DNA of 64,000 nucleotides from Aeromonas caviae (GTDB taxonomy: Bacteria; Pseudomonadota; Gammaproteobacteria; Enterobacterales; Aeromonadaceae), in contig NZ_CDBK01000041.1 in the NCBI RefSeq assembly GCF_000819785.1, positions 62,001-126,000 of the forward strand, in the 5' to 3' direction. Under the pieces are notes generated by a model, which did no database searches, was not told where the DNA came from, and was given only the letters and a program-made list of their open reading frames with translations. Of the stretch, positions 32,020-40,334 are shown piece by piece (the first letter of the stretch is position 1; each line of letters begins with the position of its first letter). Position numbers and translations under genes: made by a program.

Positions 32020-33447
32020 ATGAGTAAAGAAATCAAAACCCAGGTCGTAGTACTGGGTGCTGGCCCTGCCGGTTATTCCGCTGCCTTCCGTGCGGCTGAC
32101 TTGGGTCTGGATACCATTATCGTCGAGCGTTACTCCACCCTGGGTGGCGTCTGCCTGAACGTGGGTTGCATCCCGTCCAAGGCACTGCTGCACGTCGCCA
32201 AAGTCATTGAAGAAGCCAAGGCGCTGGCCGAGCACGGCATCGTCTTCGGTGCCCCGCAGACCGACATCGACAAGGTGCGCCTGTGGAAAGAGAAGGTCAT
32301 CAACCAGCTGACCGGCGGTCTGGCTGGCATGGCCAAGATGCGTAAAGTCCAGGTTGTTAACGGTTTCGGCAAGTTCACCGGCCCGAACACCCTGGAAGTG
32401 GAAGGCGCCGACGGCAAGACCACCGTCACCTTCGACAACGCCATCATCGCCGCCGGTTCCCGTCCGGTGAAGCTGCCGTTCATCCCCCATGACGACCCCC
32501 GCGTATGGGACTCTACCGATGCGCTGGAGCTGACGACCGTTCCTGGCAAGCTGCTGGTCATCGGTGGCGGCATCATCGGCCTGGAGATGGGTACCGTGTA
32601 CTCCTCCCTGGGTTCCGAGATCGACGTGGTGGAATTTGCCGACCAGCTGGTACCGGCTGCCGACAAAGACATCGTCAAGATCTACACCAAGCGCGTCGCC
32701 AAGAAATTCAACATCATGCTGGAGACCAAGGTCACCGCCGTTGAAGCCCGTGAAGACGGTCTGTACGTCTCCTACGAAGGCAAGCACGCCCCGGCCGAGC
32801 CGGTTCGCTACGACAACGTGCTGGTTGCCGTAGGTCGTGTGCCGAACGGCAAGATGCTGGATGCCGAGAAGGCCGGTGTTGCCGTCAACGAGCGCGGTTT
32901 CATCGAAGTCGACAAGCAGCTGCGTACCAACGTGGCCCACATCCACGCCATCGGCGACATCGTCGGTCAGCCCATGCTGGCCCACAAGGGTGTACACGAA
33001 GGCCACGTGGCGGCCGAAGTCATCGCCGGCAAGAAGCACTACTTCGACCCGAAAGTGATCCCGTCCATCGCCTATACCGAGCCTGAGATGGCCTGGGTGG
33101 GTCTGACCGAGAAGGAAGCCAAGCAACAAGGGCTGAACTTCGAAGTCGCCACCTTCCCGTGGGCTGCTTCCGGTCGCGCCATCGCGTCCGACTGCTCCGA
33201 CGGCATGACCAAACTGATCTTCGACAAGGAGAGCGGCCGCGTCATCGGTGGTGCCATCGTGGGCACCAACGGCGGTGAACTGCTGGGTGAAATCGGTCTG
33301 GCCATCGAGATGGGTGCCGACGCCGAGGATATCGCGCTGACCATCCATGCTCACCCGACTCTGCACGAGTCCGTGGGTCTGGCTGCCGAAGTGTTCGAAG
33401 GCTCCATCACCGACCTGCCGAACGCCAAGGCCAAGAAGAAAAAATAA
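32020..33447 (+). CDS. lpd: Lpd, dihydrolipoamide dehydrogenase (E3)
   Basis: A 475-residue FAD flavoprotein that reoxidises dihydrolipoamide in the pyruvate, 2-oxoglutarate and glycine cleavage complexes. The N-terminal FAD motif is VLGAGPAGYSAAF, the redox disulfide is in GGVCLNVGCIPSKAL, the NAD motif is VIGGGIIGLEMG, and the C-terminal active-site His-Glu is in HAHPTLHES. ATG 32020 gives MSKEIKTQVVVLG, like E. coli (MSTEIKTQ), at better spacing from GAGG than the ATG at 32017. Confidence 0.97.
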   Translation: MSKEIKTQVVVLGAGPAGYSAAFRAADLGLDTIIVERYSTLGGVCLNVGCIPSKALLHVAKVIEEAKALAEHGIVFGAPQTDIDKVRLWKEKVINQLTGGLAGMAKMRKVQVVNGFGKFTGPNTLEVEGADGKTTVTFDNAIIAAGSRPVKLPFIPHDDPRVWDSTDALELTTVPGKLLVIGGGIIGLEMGTVYSSLGSEIDVVEFADQLVPAADKDIVKIYTKRVAKKFNIMLETKVTAVEAREDGLYVSYEGKHAPAEPVRYDNVLVAVGRVPNGKMLDAEKAGVAVNERGFIEVDKQLRTNVAHIHAIGDIVGQPMLAHKGVHEGHVAAEVIAGKKHYFDPKVIPSIAYTEPEMAWVGLTEKEAKQQGLNFEVATFPWAASGRAIASDCSDGMTKLIFDKESGRVIGGAIVGTNGGELLGEIGLAIEMGADAEDIALTIHAHPTLHESVGLAAEVFEGSITDLPNAKAKKKK

Positions 33448-33467
33448 TCTTCTGCCCGTTTCATAAG

Positions 33468-33494
33468 AAAAGCCGCTCCATGGAGCGGCTTTTT
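33468..33494. terminator. Terminator between lpd and the convergent lipoprotein gene
   Basis: A perfect inverted repeat (arms AGCCGCTCCA and TGGAGCGGCT) with A-tract before and T-tract after, so it can serve both strands: lpd on plus and the small lipoprotein gene on minus. Confidence 0.85.
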
Positions 33495-33520
33495 GTTGTC
33501 TGTCTTTCGGCACCCAGCGG

Positions 33521-33703
33521 TCAGCAGCGCCCCTTCTTGGCCTGTCCCGGTGGGCAGAAGGTACCGTCGCCTCCGCGATCCCCGTCGCTGACCCGGATCC
33601 GGGTATCGTCCACGCTCACATCGGCCCCGTGCACCCGCACGGGCCCGCTGCTGCAGGCACTGAGCAGCCCCCCCAGCACTATCATCACGACCAGCTTGCC
33701 CAT
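33521..33703 (-). CDS. Small putative lipoprotein
   Basis: A 60-residue protein I do not recognise. It starts with a lipoprotein signal peptide: a short basic N-terminus, a hydrophobic stretch and the lipobox LLSAC (lipid-carrying Cys at about residue 17). The mature part is about 43 residues, polar, and ends CPPGQAKKGRC with two cysteines that could form a disulfide. AGGAGG lies 4 bases before ATG 33703; a second ATG at 33706 directly abuts it. The residue after the lipid Cys is Ser, which favours outer-membrane sorting by Lol. Confidence 0.7.
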   Translation of the reverse strand: MGKLVVMIVLGGLLSACSSGPVRVHGADVSVDDTRIRVSDGDRGGDGTFCPPGQAKKGRC

Positions 33704-33800
33704 CATACCTCCTCGCGTTTTCCTGATTATGAGGCATGTGGCAGGGCGGTGGGAGGCGGTGTATCCCCCGTGCGTCACGGCTTGCCGTGGTCATGAAGAA

Positions 33801-33816
33801 GGGCGCCGAAGCGCCC
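33801..33816 (-). terminator. Hairpin after the first chemoreceptor gene
   Basis: A 6-bp GC-rich stem (GGGCGC/GCGCCC, 4-base loop) followed on the minus strand by TTCTTC, 31 bases past the stop. It resembles the stronger terminator of the neighbouring chemoreceptor gene at 35589-35613. Confidence 0.5.
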
Positions 33817-33846
33817 TGGTGCGGGTCAGGAAGAGGTGCCGGACGC

Positions 33847-35493
33847 TCAGAGGCGGAAGTTGCCGACCAGCTTGTCGAGCTCACCGGAGAGGTGCTGCAG
33901 GTTGCGGCTTGACTCGGTCAGGTGATGGGCGATATCGGCGGTCTCCATGGTGAGCTGGTTGATGTCCTCCACGTTGCGGTTGAGTTCGCCCACCACGCTC
34001 GACTGCTCTTCGGTGGCGGTGGCGACCTGGATGTTCATGTCGCTGATCTGGGTGATGTGTCCGGTGATCTGGTCGAGGGCGCCGTTGGCCTCGTCGGCCT
34101 GGGTCACCACCCGCAGGCTCTGGTTGCGGCCCTGGGCCATGGCGCTGACGGCGCGGGCGCTCTGCTCCTGGAGGCTGTTGATCATGCCCTGGATCTCGGC
34201 GGTGGAGGCGGCGGAGCGGCTGGCGAGGTTGCGCACCTCGTCGGCCACCACGGCGAAGCCACGGCCCTGCTCGCCGGCGCGGGCGGCCTCGATGGCGGCG
34301 TTGAGGGCCAGCAGGTTGGTCTGCTCCGAGATGCTGCGGATGGTGTCGAGGATGCTGCCGATGGAGTCGGTCTGGCTCGCCAGGGACTCGATGACCCCGG
34401 CCACCTGTTCGATTTCACCGGAGAGGCCGACGATGCCGTGACGAGCCTGGGCGACGACCTGGGCCCCCGCATCGGCCTGCTCGTTGGCCTGCTTGGCGAC
34501 GTCGGCGGCGAGAGACGCATTGCCGGCGATCTCGGTGACGGTGGCCCCCATCTCGTGGATGGCGGTGGCGACCTGGACGGTGCGATCCCGCTGGGCGGTG
34601 CAGTTGTGCTGGGTGAGCTGGGCCTTGGCGGCCACTTCGCTGGCGGTGGCGGCCACCTGGCGCGAGTTGCTCGCCACCTGCACGATGGCCCCGTGGATCC
34701 GGGTCACGAACTGGTTGAAGCTGTGGGCAATCTCGGCCAGCTCGTCCTTGCCTTTGAGACTGGCGCGGCTGTCGAGGGCGAGGTGGCGGGCCACTTCGCC
34801 AATATGGGATTGCAGGAAGGATACCCGGCGGCGCAGCCCGATGAGGATGAGGGTCGAGACGAGCAGCGAGATGGCGATGGCGATGACGATGATGGCGATC
34901 ATCTGGGTACGACCGCTGTCATAGCTGTTTTCGCTCAGGTCGTTGCGATGCTGGGCCTGACCTATCAACCCGTCGAGCAGCTCATTGGCGCCCTTGCGCA
35001 TGACCCCGTAGCTCTGGCTGTAGCGATCCCGGTAGATGGCGCGTGCCTCGTCCATCTTGTTGTCAGAGAGCGCCTGCAACATGGGGGTCAGCTCCTCCCG
35101 CTCCACCCGGGTGAATTGATCGAGCAGGGTCTGGGCCCTGGCCCGGGCGTCCGGATCGACCTGGGCCTTGACGGCCTGCTCCATGGCCTGGCGCATCTCG
35201 GGAATGTCTTCCTCGCGGGTCTCCTTGACCCGGGTCAGCACCCCCTTTTCGTCGCGCAGGGAGGTGTCCTGCAGCAGCATCATGTCGATGCCGACTCGCA
35301 TGCGCGGGATGCGGGAGGCCACTTCCGCCATGGCCCGCATGGGGGTGGCGGTATTCTGGAACAGCTCTTCGGCCTGCTGCCTGATGTTGTCCATGCTGCG
35401 CAGACTGGCGGCGCCAACCAGCAGCAGGGCGAGACAGGGCACGGTGACGGCCAGGATCAGTTGGGTTTTGAGGGTGAGGTTGCCTGCCAGCAT
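33847..35493 (-). CDS. Methyl-accepting chemotaxis protein, 4HB-type sensor
   Basis: A 548-residue chemoreceptor. An N-terminal membrane helix (about 8-30) is followed by a four-helix-bundle periplasmic sensor (about 31-190), a second helix ([20 protein letters not shown]), a HAMP domain and a long cytoplasmic coiled coil with the hairpin tip [20 protein letters not shown] that contacts CheA/CheW. The protein ends in [10 protein letters not shown] and lacks the NWETF-type pentapeptide that tethers CheR/CheB. ATG 35493 has AAGGAG upstream; the longer frame to 35541 is rejected. From about residue 270 on, it is almost identical to the neighbouring receptor at 35618-37528. The ligand is unknown. 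Confidence 0.92.
   Translation of the reverse strand: MLAGNLTLKTQLILAVTVPCLALLLVGAASLRSMDNIRQQAEELFQNTATPMRAMAEVASRIPRMRVGIDMMLLQDTSLRDEKGVLTRVKETREEDIPEMRQAMEQAVKAQVDPDARARAQTLLDQFTRVEREELTPMLQALSDNKMDEARAIYRDRYSQSYGVMRKGANELLDGLIGQAQHRNDLSENSYDSGRTQMIAIIVIAIAISLLVSTLILIGLRRRVSFLQSHIGEVARHLALDSRASLKGKDELAEIAHSFNQFVTRIHGAIVQVASNSRQVAATASEVAAKAQLTQHNCTAQRDRTVQVATAIHEMGATVTEIAGNASLAADVAKQANEQADAGAQVVAQARHGIVGLSGEIEQVAGVIESLASQTDSIGSILDTIRSISEQTNLLALNAAIEAARAGEQGRGFAVVADEVRNLASRSAASTAEIQGMINSLQEQSARAVSAMAQGRNQSLRVVTQADEANGALDQITGHITQISDMNIQVATATEEQSSVVGELNRNVEDINQLTMETADIAHHLTESSRNLQHLSGELDKLVGNFRL
33850..34690 (-). repeat. Direct repeat copy A (receptor signalling domain)
   Basis: About 840 bases encoding the cytoplasmic domain of the first chemoreceptor are nearly identical, including at synonymous sites, to 35621-36460. 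Over the last ~230 residues I count only four amino-acid differences. The sequences outside this part are unrelated. Confidence 0.85.
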
Positions 35494-35538
35494 GTTGACT
35501 CCTTGGTGTGTTGCTGTGTCGCTACTGTAGCGGCTTGT

Positions 35539-35558
35539 CATGACGGTTCGCCGTCATG
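35539..35558. other. Inverted repeat in the leader of the first chemoreceptor gene
   Basis: A perfect 8-bp stem (arms CATGACGG and CCGTCATG) around a TTCG/CGAA tetraloop lies about 45 bases upstream of the start codon of the minus-strand receptor gene. No T tract follows. It could be a regulator site or an mRNA structure; nothing else is known. Confidence 0.4.
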
Positions 35559-35588
35559 GGGGTCGGTATATTCCCTGTCGACCCGGTG

Positions 35589-35613
35589 AAAAAAGGGCGC
35601 CGCAGCGCCCTTT
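35589..35613 (-). terminator. Terminator after the second chemoreceptor gene
   Basis: On the minus strand a 6-bp GC stem (GGGCGC/GCGCCC) with flanking A:T pairs is followed by a run of six T, just past the stop at 35618. It separates the two receptor genes, so they are probably transcribed independently. Confidence 0.8.
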
Positions 35614-35617
35614 CATC

Positions 35618-37528
35618 TTATAACCGGAAGTTGCCGACCAGCTTGTCGAGCTCGCCGGAGAGCTGTTGCAGGCTGCGGCTGGACTCGGTCAACTGGTGGG
35701 CGATGTCGGCGGTCTCCATGGTGAGCTGGTTGATGTCCTCCACGTTGCGGTTGATCTCCCCGACCACGCTGGACTGCTCTTCGGTGGCGGTGGCGACCTG
35801 GATGTTCATGTCGCTGATCTGAGTGATGTGCCCGGTGATCTGGTCGAGGGCGCCGTTGGCCTCGTCGGCCTGGGTCACCACCCGCAGGCTCTGGTTGCGC
35901 CCCTGGGCCATGGCGCTGACGGCGCGGGCGCTCTGCTCCTGGAGGCTGTTGATCATGCCCTGGATCTCGGCGGTGGAGGCGGCGGAGCGGCTGGCGAGGT
36001 TGCGCACCTCGTCGGCCACCACGGCGAAGCCACGGCCCTGCTCGCCGGCGCGGGCGGCCTCGATGGCGGCGTTGAGAGCCAGCAGGTTGGTCTGCTCCGA
36101 GATGCTGCGGATGGTGTCGAGGATGCTGCCGATGGAGTCGGTCTGGCTCGCCAGAGACTCGATGACCCCGGCCACCTGTTCGATTTCACCGGAGAGGCCG
36201 ACGATGCCATGACGGGCCTGGGCGACGACCTGGGCCCCAGCATCGGCCTGCTCGTTGGCCTGCTTGGCGACGTCGGCTGCCAGGGATGCATTGCCGGCGA
36301 TCTCGCTGACGGTGGCTCCCATCTCGTGGATGGCGGTAGCGACCTGGACGGTGCGATCCCGCTGGGCGGTGCAGTTGTGCTGGGTGAGCTGGGCCTTGGC
36401 GGCCACCTCGTTGGCGGTGGCGGCGAGCTGGCGGGAGTTGCTCGCCACCTGTTCGATGGAGCCGTGGATCTTGGCGACAAAGTTGTTGAAGCCGGTCGCC
36501 ACCTGGGCCAGTTCGTCACGGCCATCGACCTTGAGGCGATGGGTGAGGTCGCCATCACCGCTGCCGAGTTCGCGGAACAGGCGGGCCAGTTCGTTGAGGG
36601 GGCGGCTCACGGAGCCCGCCAGGAGAACGCCGAGCAGCCCCATGCCGACGGCGATGGCCAGGCTGACCAGCACTATGTGCAGGCGCGCTCTGTCCAGTTC
36701 GGCATAAATTTCGGCCTCCGGCACCTGGGCCACCAGATACCAGTCGAGCAGGGGGATGTAGCTGCTGGCCAGGATCACGGGCTGGCCGTCGACCTCGGCA
36801 CGGGTGGCGGCAAAGGGCTGCTTGTTGAGCAGGTTGGTGCTGCTGCCGCTGGCCAGCTGGGTCAGGTTGTCCCGATCGATGCGGGCGGCGTCGGGGTGCA
36901 GCTTCACCTTGCCGCTGCCATCTGTCATGAAGACGAAGCCGCTGTCGCCGATACGGAAGTTGGCGAGCATGCTGACCATGCTGTCGAGGGATTTGGCGAG
37001 GCCGGCGAGGCCGCGTCCGTCGAGCTGCTGGAAGTTGACGAACAGTTTTACCTCGCCATTGCTCTCCCGAAAGATGCTGAGCATCAGATCCTGGCGGCTC
37101 TTGGTGTAGTCATAGAACCAGTTGTCCTGCTCGTGGTTCAGGATGCGCAGAAAACCGTCCTGGTTGTAGTAGGCGGCACTCTGGCGATCGGCGAAGGAGG
37201 CGGTGACCAGACCATACTGGCTCGTCATGTCCTTGAGCTGGTTGATGAGGATGGACTCCTGCTCTTTTGGCATGCCGCGCTCGACCCAGTCCAGCACGAA
37301 GCGGTCGTTGGCAAGCTGTCTGGCGGCATTGGCGACCGAGGTGAGATCCTTTTCGATCTCCTTGCCGATGCGCTGGGTCAGGTTGGGCAGCTCCTGCTCG
37401 AACATGCGGTTCTCGATCAGTTGCTGGGCAGAACGCTGGCTGAAATAGCCCACCAGCAGGCAGGAGAGGGCCACAGCGAGGATGACGGTGGCCAGAATTT
37501 TCTGTTTCAGTGTCAGGCTTGCGAACAT
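35618..37528 (-). CDS. Methyl-accepting chemotaxis protein, dCache-type sensor
   Basis: A 636-residue chemoreceptor. After an N-terminal membrane helix (about 8-28) comes a ~240-residue periplasmic sensor of the double Cache type (contains [19 protein letters not shown] and a distal PAS-like part with [19 protein letters not shown]). A second membrane helix (about 283-305), HAMP and the signalling coiled coil with [20 protein letters not shown] follow. dCache sensors often bind amino acids or other small metabolites directly; the WFYDYTKS segment is typical of PctA/Mlp-like receptors. The cytoplasmic domain is nearly identical to the receptor at 33847-35493. A FliA-type promoter lies upstream. 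Confidence 0.93.
   Translation of the reverse strand: MFASLTLKQKILATVILAVALSCLLVGYFSQRSAQQLIENRMFEQELPNLTQRIGKEIEKDLTSVANAARQLANDRFVLDWVERGMPKEQESILINQLKDMTSQYGLVTASFADRQSAAYYNQDGFLRILNHEQDNWFYDYTKSRQDLMLSIFRESNGEVKLFVNFQQLDGRGLAGLAKSLDSMVSMLANFRIGDSGFVFMTDGSGKVKLHPDAARIDRDNLTQLASGSSTNLLNKQPFAATRAEVDGQPVILASSYIPLLDWYLVAQVPEAEIYAELDRARLHIVLVSLAIAVGMGLLGVLLAGSVSRPLNELARLFRELGSGDGDLTHRLKVDGRDELAQVATGFNNFVAKIHGSIEQVASNSRQLAATANEVAAKAQLTQHNCTAQRDRTVQVATAIHEMGATVSEIAGNASLAADVAKQANEQADAGAQVVAQARHGIVGLSGEIEQVAGVIESLASQTDSIGSILDTIRSISEQTNLLALNAAIEAARAGEQGRGFAVVADEVRNLASRSAASTAEIQGMINSLQEQSARAVSAMAQGRNQSLRVVTQADEANGALDQITGHITQISDMNIQVATATEEQSSVVGEINRNVEDINQLTMETADIAHQLTESSRSLQQLSGELDKLVGNFRL
35621..36460 (-). 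repeat. Direct repeat copy B (receptor signalling domain)
   Basis: The partner of 33850-34690, in the same orientation about 1.77 kb away. Identity fades near the HAMP domain on one side and just after the stop codon on the other. Confidence 0.85.
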
Positions 37529-37567
37529 AAGGGTGACTCGGAAGTGTGAACCAGGGTTGAACTCATA

Positions 37568-37594
37568 ATAGCGGCTGATTTGGCGCGCTCTTGA
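37568..37594 (-). promoter_or_regulatory. FliA (sigma-28) type promoter for the second chemoreceptor
   Basis: On the minus strand TCAAGAGC (complement of 37587-37594) is followed after exactly 11 bases by GCCGCTAT (complement of 37568-37575). The flagellar consensus is T(A/C)AAG-TTT, N11, GCCGATAA, so the -35, spacing and GCCG core all fit. It lies about 40 bases before the start codon. Motility genes including chemoreceptors are usual targets. Confidence 0.55.
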
Positions 37595-37789
37595 GGCGGC
37601 GGGGGCGTTTATTGTCGATTAACGTTTGCGCTCACACCCGGATTGGACTGGATTGGCGCCCGATTTTGCCAAGACATCGTCGCAAGCGGGGCGACCCCTC
37701 GCCAGCACCCCGGCTTGCGGTTAAAGTGCTTGCACTTATAGTAGGCTGCACCTGACTGGCGGCCTGCCCGCTCGACCCGCACCGGATTT

Positions 37790-40105
37790 ATGGACTCTCA
37801 TATGCGCATCTTTCATCGGGGATGGACCCACCTGCTCGTGCTCCTGCTGGCGACCCTGCCGTTCATGGCGGCGGCCGGAGCCAATGATCCCGCGCCTTCG
37901 GCCAGAAACCCGGGGGCAACCAAGATGGATCGTCCGAAGATCGCCCTGGTACTGAGCGGCGGCGGGGCCAAGGGGTCGGCCCATATCGGGGTGCTCAAGG
38001 TGCTGGAGGCAAAGCACATCCCGGTGGACATCATCGTCGGGACCAGCATGGGCTCCTATGTGGCGGGCATGTATGCCATGGGGCTCAGCGCCGAGGAGGT
38101 GGAGCGCACGACGCTGGCCATCGACTGGAACAAGGGCTATCAGGACAAGGTGGGGCGCGACGAGCTCTCCTTGCGCAAGAAGCAGCAGACCGAGAAGTAC
38201 CAGCTGCGCACCGACATCGGGGTCAACGGTGACCAGACCCAGTTGCCGGACGGCTTCTTCCAGGGGCAGTCCATGGCCAGCCTGCTGCGCCACGCCACCT
38301 CCAACCTGCCGGCGCAAAAGAGCTTCGACAACCTGCCTATCCCCTATCGCGCGGTGGCGACCGACATGGAGACGGTGACCCCCTTCGTGCTGGATCACGG
38401 CAGCCTCGCCAAGGCGATGCAGGCCTCCATGTCCATTCCCGGTGCCCTCAAGCCGGTGGACTGGGACGGCCGCATCCTGGCCGACGGTGGCACGGTCAAC
38501 AACATGCCGGTGGACGTGGCCAAGGCCATGGGGGCCGACGTGGTGATCGCGGTGGACATCAGCGCCAAGCTGCGTACCCGGGAGTCCCTCAAGTCGGGAT
38601 TGGCCATGATCGATCAGCTCACCACCTACATGACCCAGGTGGGGACCGAAAAGCAGAAGGCGCTGCTCGGCCCCAGGGACATCCTGCTGACCCCCGAGTT
38701 CGGCAACATGGGGATCGCCGACTTCGCCCTGATGCCGGAGGGGATCAAGATCGGGGAGGCGGTCGCCAACAGTGCAGCGACCCGGCTCGATGCGCTCTCT
38801 CTCTCGCCCGCCGCCTACGCCGACTATCGCAACGGCAAGCTGAGCCGGCGCGCCGAGCGCAGCGGCCAGCCCGCCTACTACATCGACAAGGTGGAGATCA
38901 TCAACAAGTCGCGCCTCTCCGACGACACGGTGCGGGCCATGCTGAACGTGCGTCCGGACAAGGTGCAGACCTACGAGAGCCTGGAGGCGGGGATCCGTCG
39001 CCTCTACGCTCTGGAGTCGTTCGATCGCATCACCTACGAGGTGGAGGAGCGGGACGGGGAGAACGTGCTGGTGGTGGACGCCAGCGAGAAGAACTGGGGG
39101 CCGGGTTATCTCAACTTCCAGCTCGGTTTCTCCGATGACTTCGAGAGCAGCTCCAACTACAACGTCGGCATGTCCTACACCCTGACCAACGTCAACGACT
39201 GGGGAGGCGAGTGGCTGACCGAGGCGTCCCTCGGGACCGCCAAGCACCTCAAGACCGACTTCTACACCCCGCTGGAGCCCTCCCAGACCTACTTCGGCGA
39301 GACGAGCCTGGCCTACGACAAGACCCAGCGACGGGTCTTCTTCCCGGAAGAGAGCAGGTCGTCGTCCGGGGTCAGCTATCTGGACTCCGAATACAGCTTC
39401 ACCAGCGTGGATCTTGCCGTCGGCTGGAATCGCCAGCCCTGGAGTCGCTTCTCCCTTGGACTGGAGGGCAAGATCGGCAGCGTGGAGATCCAGAACCTCA
39501 CCAATGCGGATGCCGATGCCTCCGCCTGGGGACCCTACATCCGCTTCGAGCACGATACCCTCGACAGCCGCTACTTCCCCTATCAGGGGGTCTACTGGGA
39601 CATCAAGGGGGGCTACTCCTACGTCGATCTCGACCCCTCGGACGGCCCCTCCGAGCAGGCCGAGGGGGTGAATTACCGGCTGGTGATGATCAAGCCCTGG
39701 TCCTGGGACAGGCACAGCCTCAACCTGATGCTGGAAGGGGGCGGCTCAAGTTCCCAGGAGACGGTACCGCTGTTCGTGCAGGATCTGGGGGGGCTGTTCC
39801 GCATGTCCGGCTTCCAGCATTACCAGTTGAGCGGTCGCTACAGCCTGTTCGGCGGATTGCGCTACATCTACCGGGTGGCGGACAACGACTTCGGTGCCTT
39901 CAAGGCCCCCCTGTTCCTCGGGGGCTCCCTCGAGCAAGGGGGGGTCTGGGACAAGGGAGAGGACATCAGCATCGAATCCTCCTATACCTCGGGTTCCCTC
40001 TATATGGGGGTGGAGAGTTTCCTCGGTCCCATCTTCCTCGGCTATGGCGTGGCGGAGGGGGGACACGACATGTTCTATCTGCAATTGGGCACTACGTTCC
40101 AATAA
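37790..40105 (+). CDS. PlpD-like patatin phospholipase autotransporter (type V secretion)
   Basis: A 771-residue outer-membrane protein. After a signal peptide (to about residue 29) comes a patatin domain with the oxyanion loop GGGAKG (57-62), the nucleophile motif GTSMG (Ser86) and the DGG that completes the Ser-Asp dyad (about residue 228). It is followed by a POTRA domain (YYIDKVEIINKS onward) and a C-terminal beta-barrel ending TTFQ. This order (patatin-POTRA-16-strand barrel) is that of PlpD of Pseudomonas aeruginosa and FplA of Fusobacterium, class A1 phospholipases. ATG 37790 or 37802 may start it; 37802 has GGA at better spacing. Confidence 0.88.
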   Translation: MDSHMRIFHRGWTHLLVLLLATLPFMAAAGANDPAPSARNPGATKMDRPKIALVLSGGGAKGSAHIGVLKVLEAKHIPVDIIVGTSMGSYVAGMYAMGLSAEEVERTTLAIDWNKGYQDKVGRDELSLRKKQQTEKYQLRTDIGVNGDQTQLPDGFFQGQSMASLLRHATSNLPAQKSFDNLPIPYRAVATDMETVTPFVLDHGSLAKAMQASMSIPGALKPVDWDGRILADGGTVNNMPVDVAKAMGADVVIAVDISAKLRTRESLKSGLAMIDQLTTYMTQVGTEKQKALLGPRDILLTPEFGNMGIADFALMPEGIKIGEAVANSAATRLDALSLSPAAYADYRNGKLSRRAERSGQPAYYIDKVEIINKSRLSDDTVRAMLNVRPDKVQTYESLEAGIRRLYALESFDRITYEVEERDGENVLVVDASEKNWGPGYLNFQLGFSDDFESSSNYNVGMSYTLTNVNDWGGEWLTEASLGTAKHLKTDFYTPLEPSQTYFGETSLAYDKTQRRVFFPEESRSSSGVSYLDSEYSFTSVDLAVGWNRQPWSRFSLGLEGKIGSVEIQNLTNADADASAWGPYIRFEHDTLDSRYFPYQGVYWDIKGGYSYVDLDPSDGPSEQAEGVNYRLVMIKPWSWDRHSLNLMLEGGGSSSQETVPLFVQDLGGLFRMSGFQHYQLSGRYSLFGGLRYIYRVADNDFGAFKAPLFLGGSLEQGGVWDKGEDISIESSYTSGSLYMGVESFLGPIFLGYGVAEGGHDMFYLQLGTTFQ

Positions 40106-40252
40106 GGGCGAAATGCTGCCTTTTTGTTAACTCACCTTGGGTGGGCGGCTTGTCACTCTAAAAAAACCTAATGGGTTTATATGGTTATGCTGGTTTGATG
40201 AATAACTGCACAGGGTTTGGATTTTAATTAGTCGTTAAAACTTATATAGTGG

Positions 40253-40273
40253 GGGGCACCCTACGGGTGTCCC
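40253..40273 (+). other. Hairpin in the acnB leader
   Basis: A GC-rich stem (GGGCACCC pairing with GGGTGTCCC, one bulged base, 3-base loop) lies about 60 bases before the acnB start and just after an AT-rich stretch (TTATATAGT) that may contain the -10 element. It could protect the 5' end of the mRNA or be a control site; not shown. Confidence 0.35.
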
Positions 40274-40334
40274 GCAAGGACGATCGCCGCGAGCTTGGGC
40301 GAACCCCAAAAAAAAGACCAAAGAGGAATTAGTC

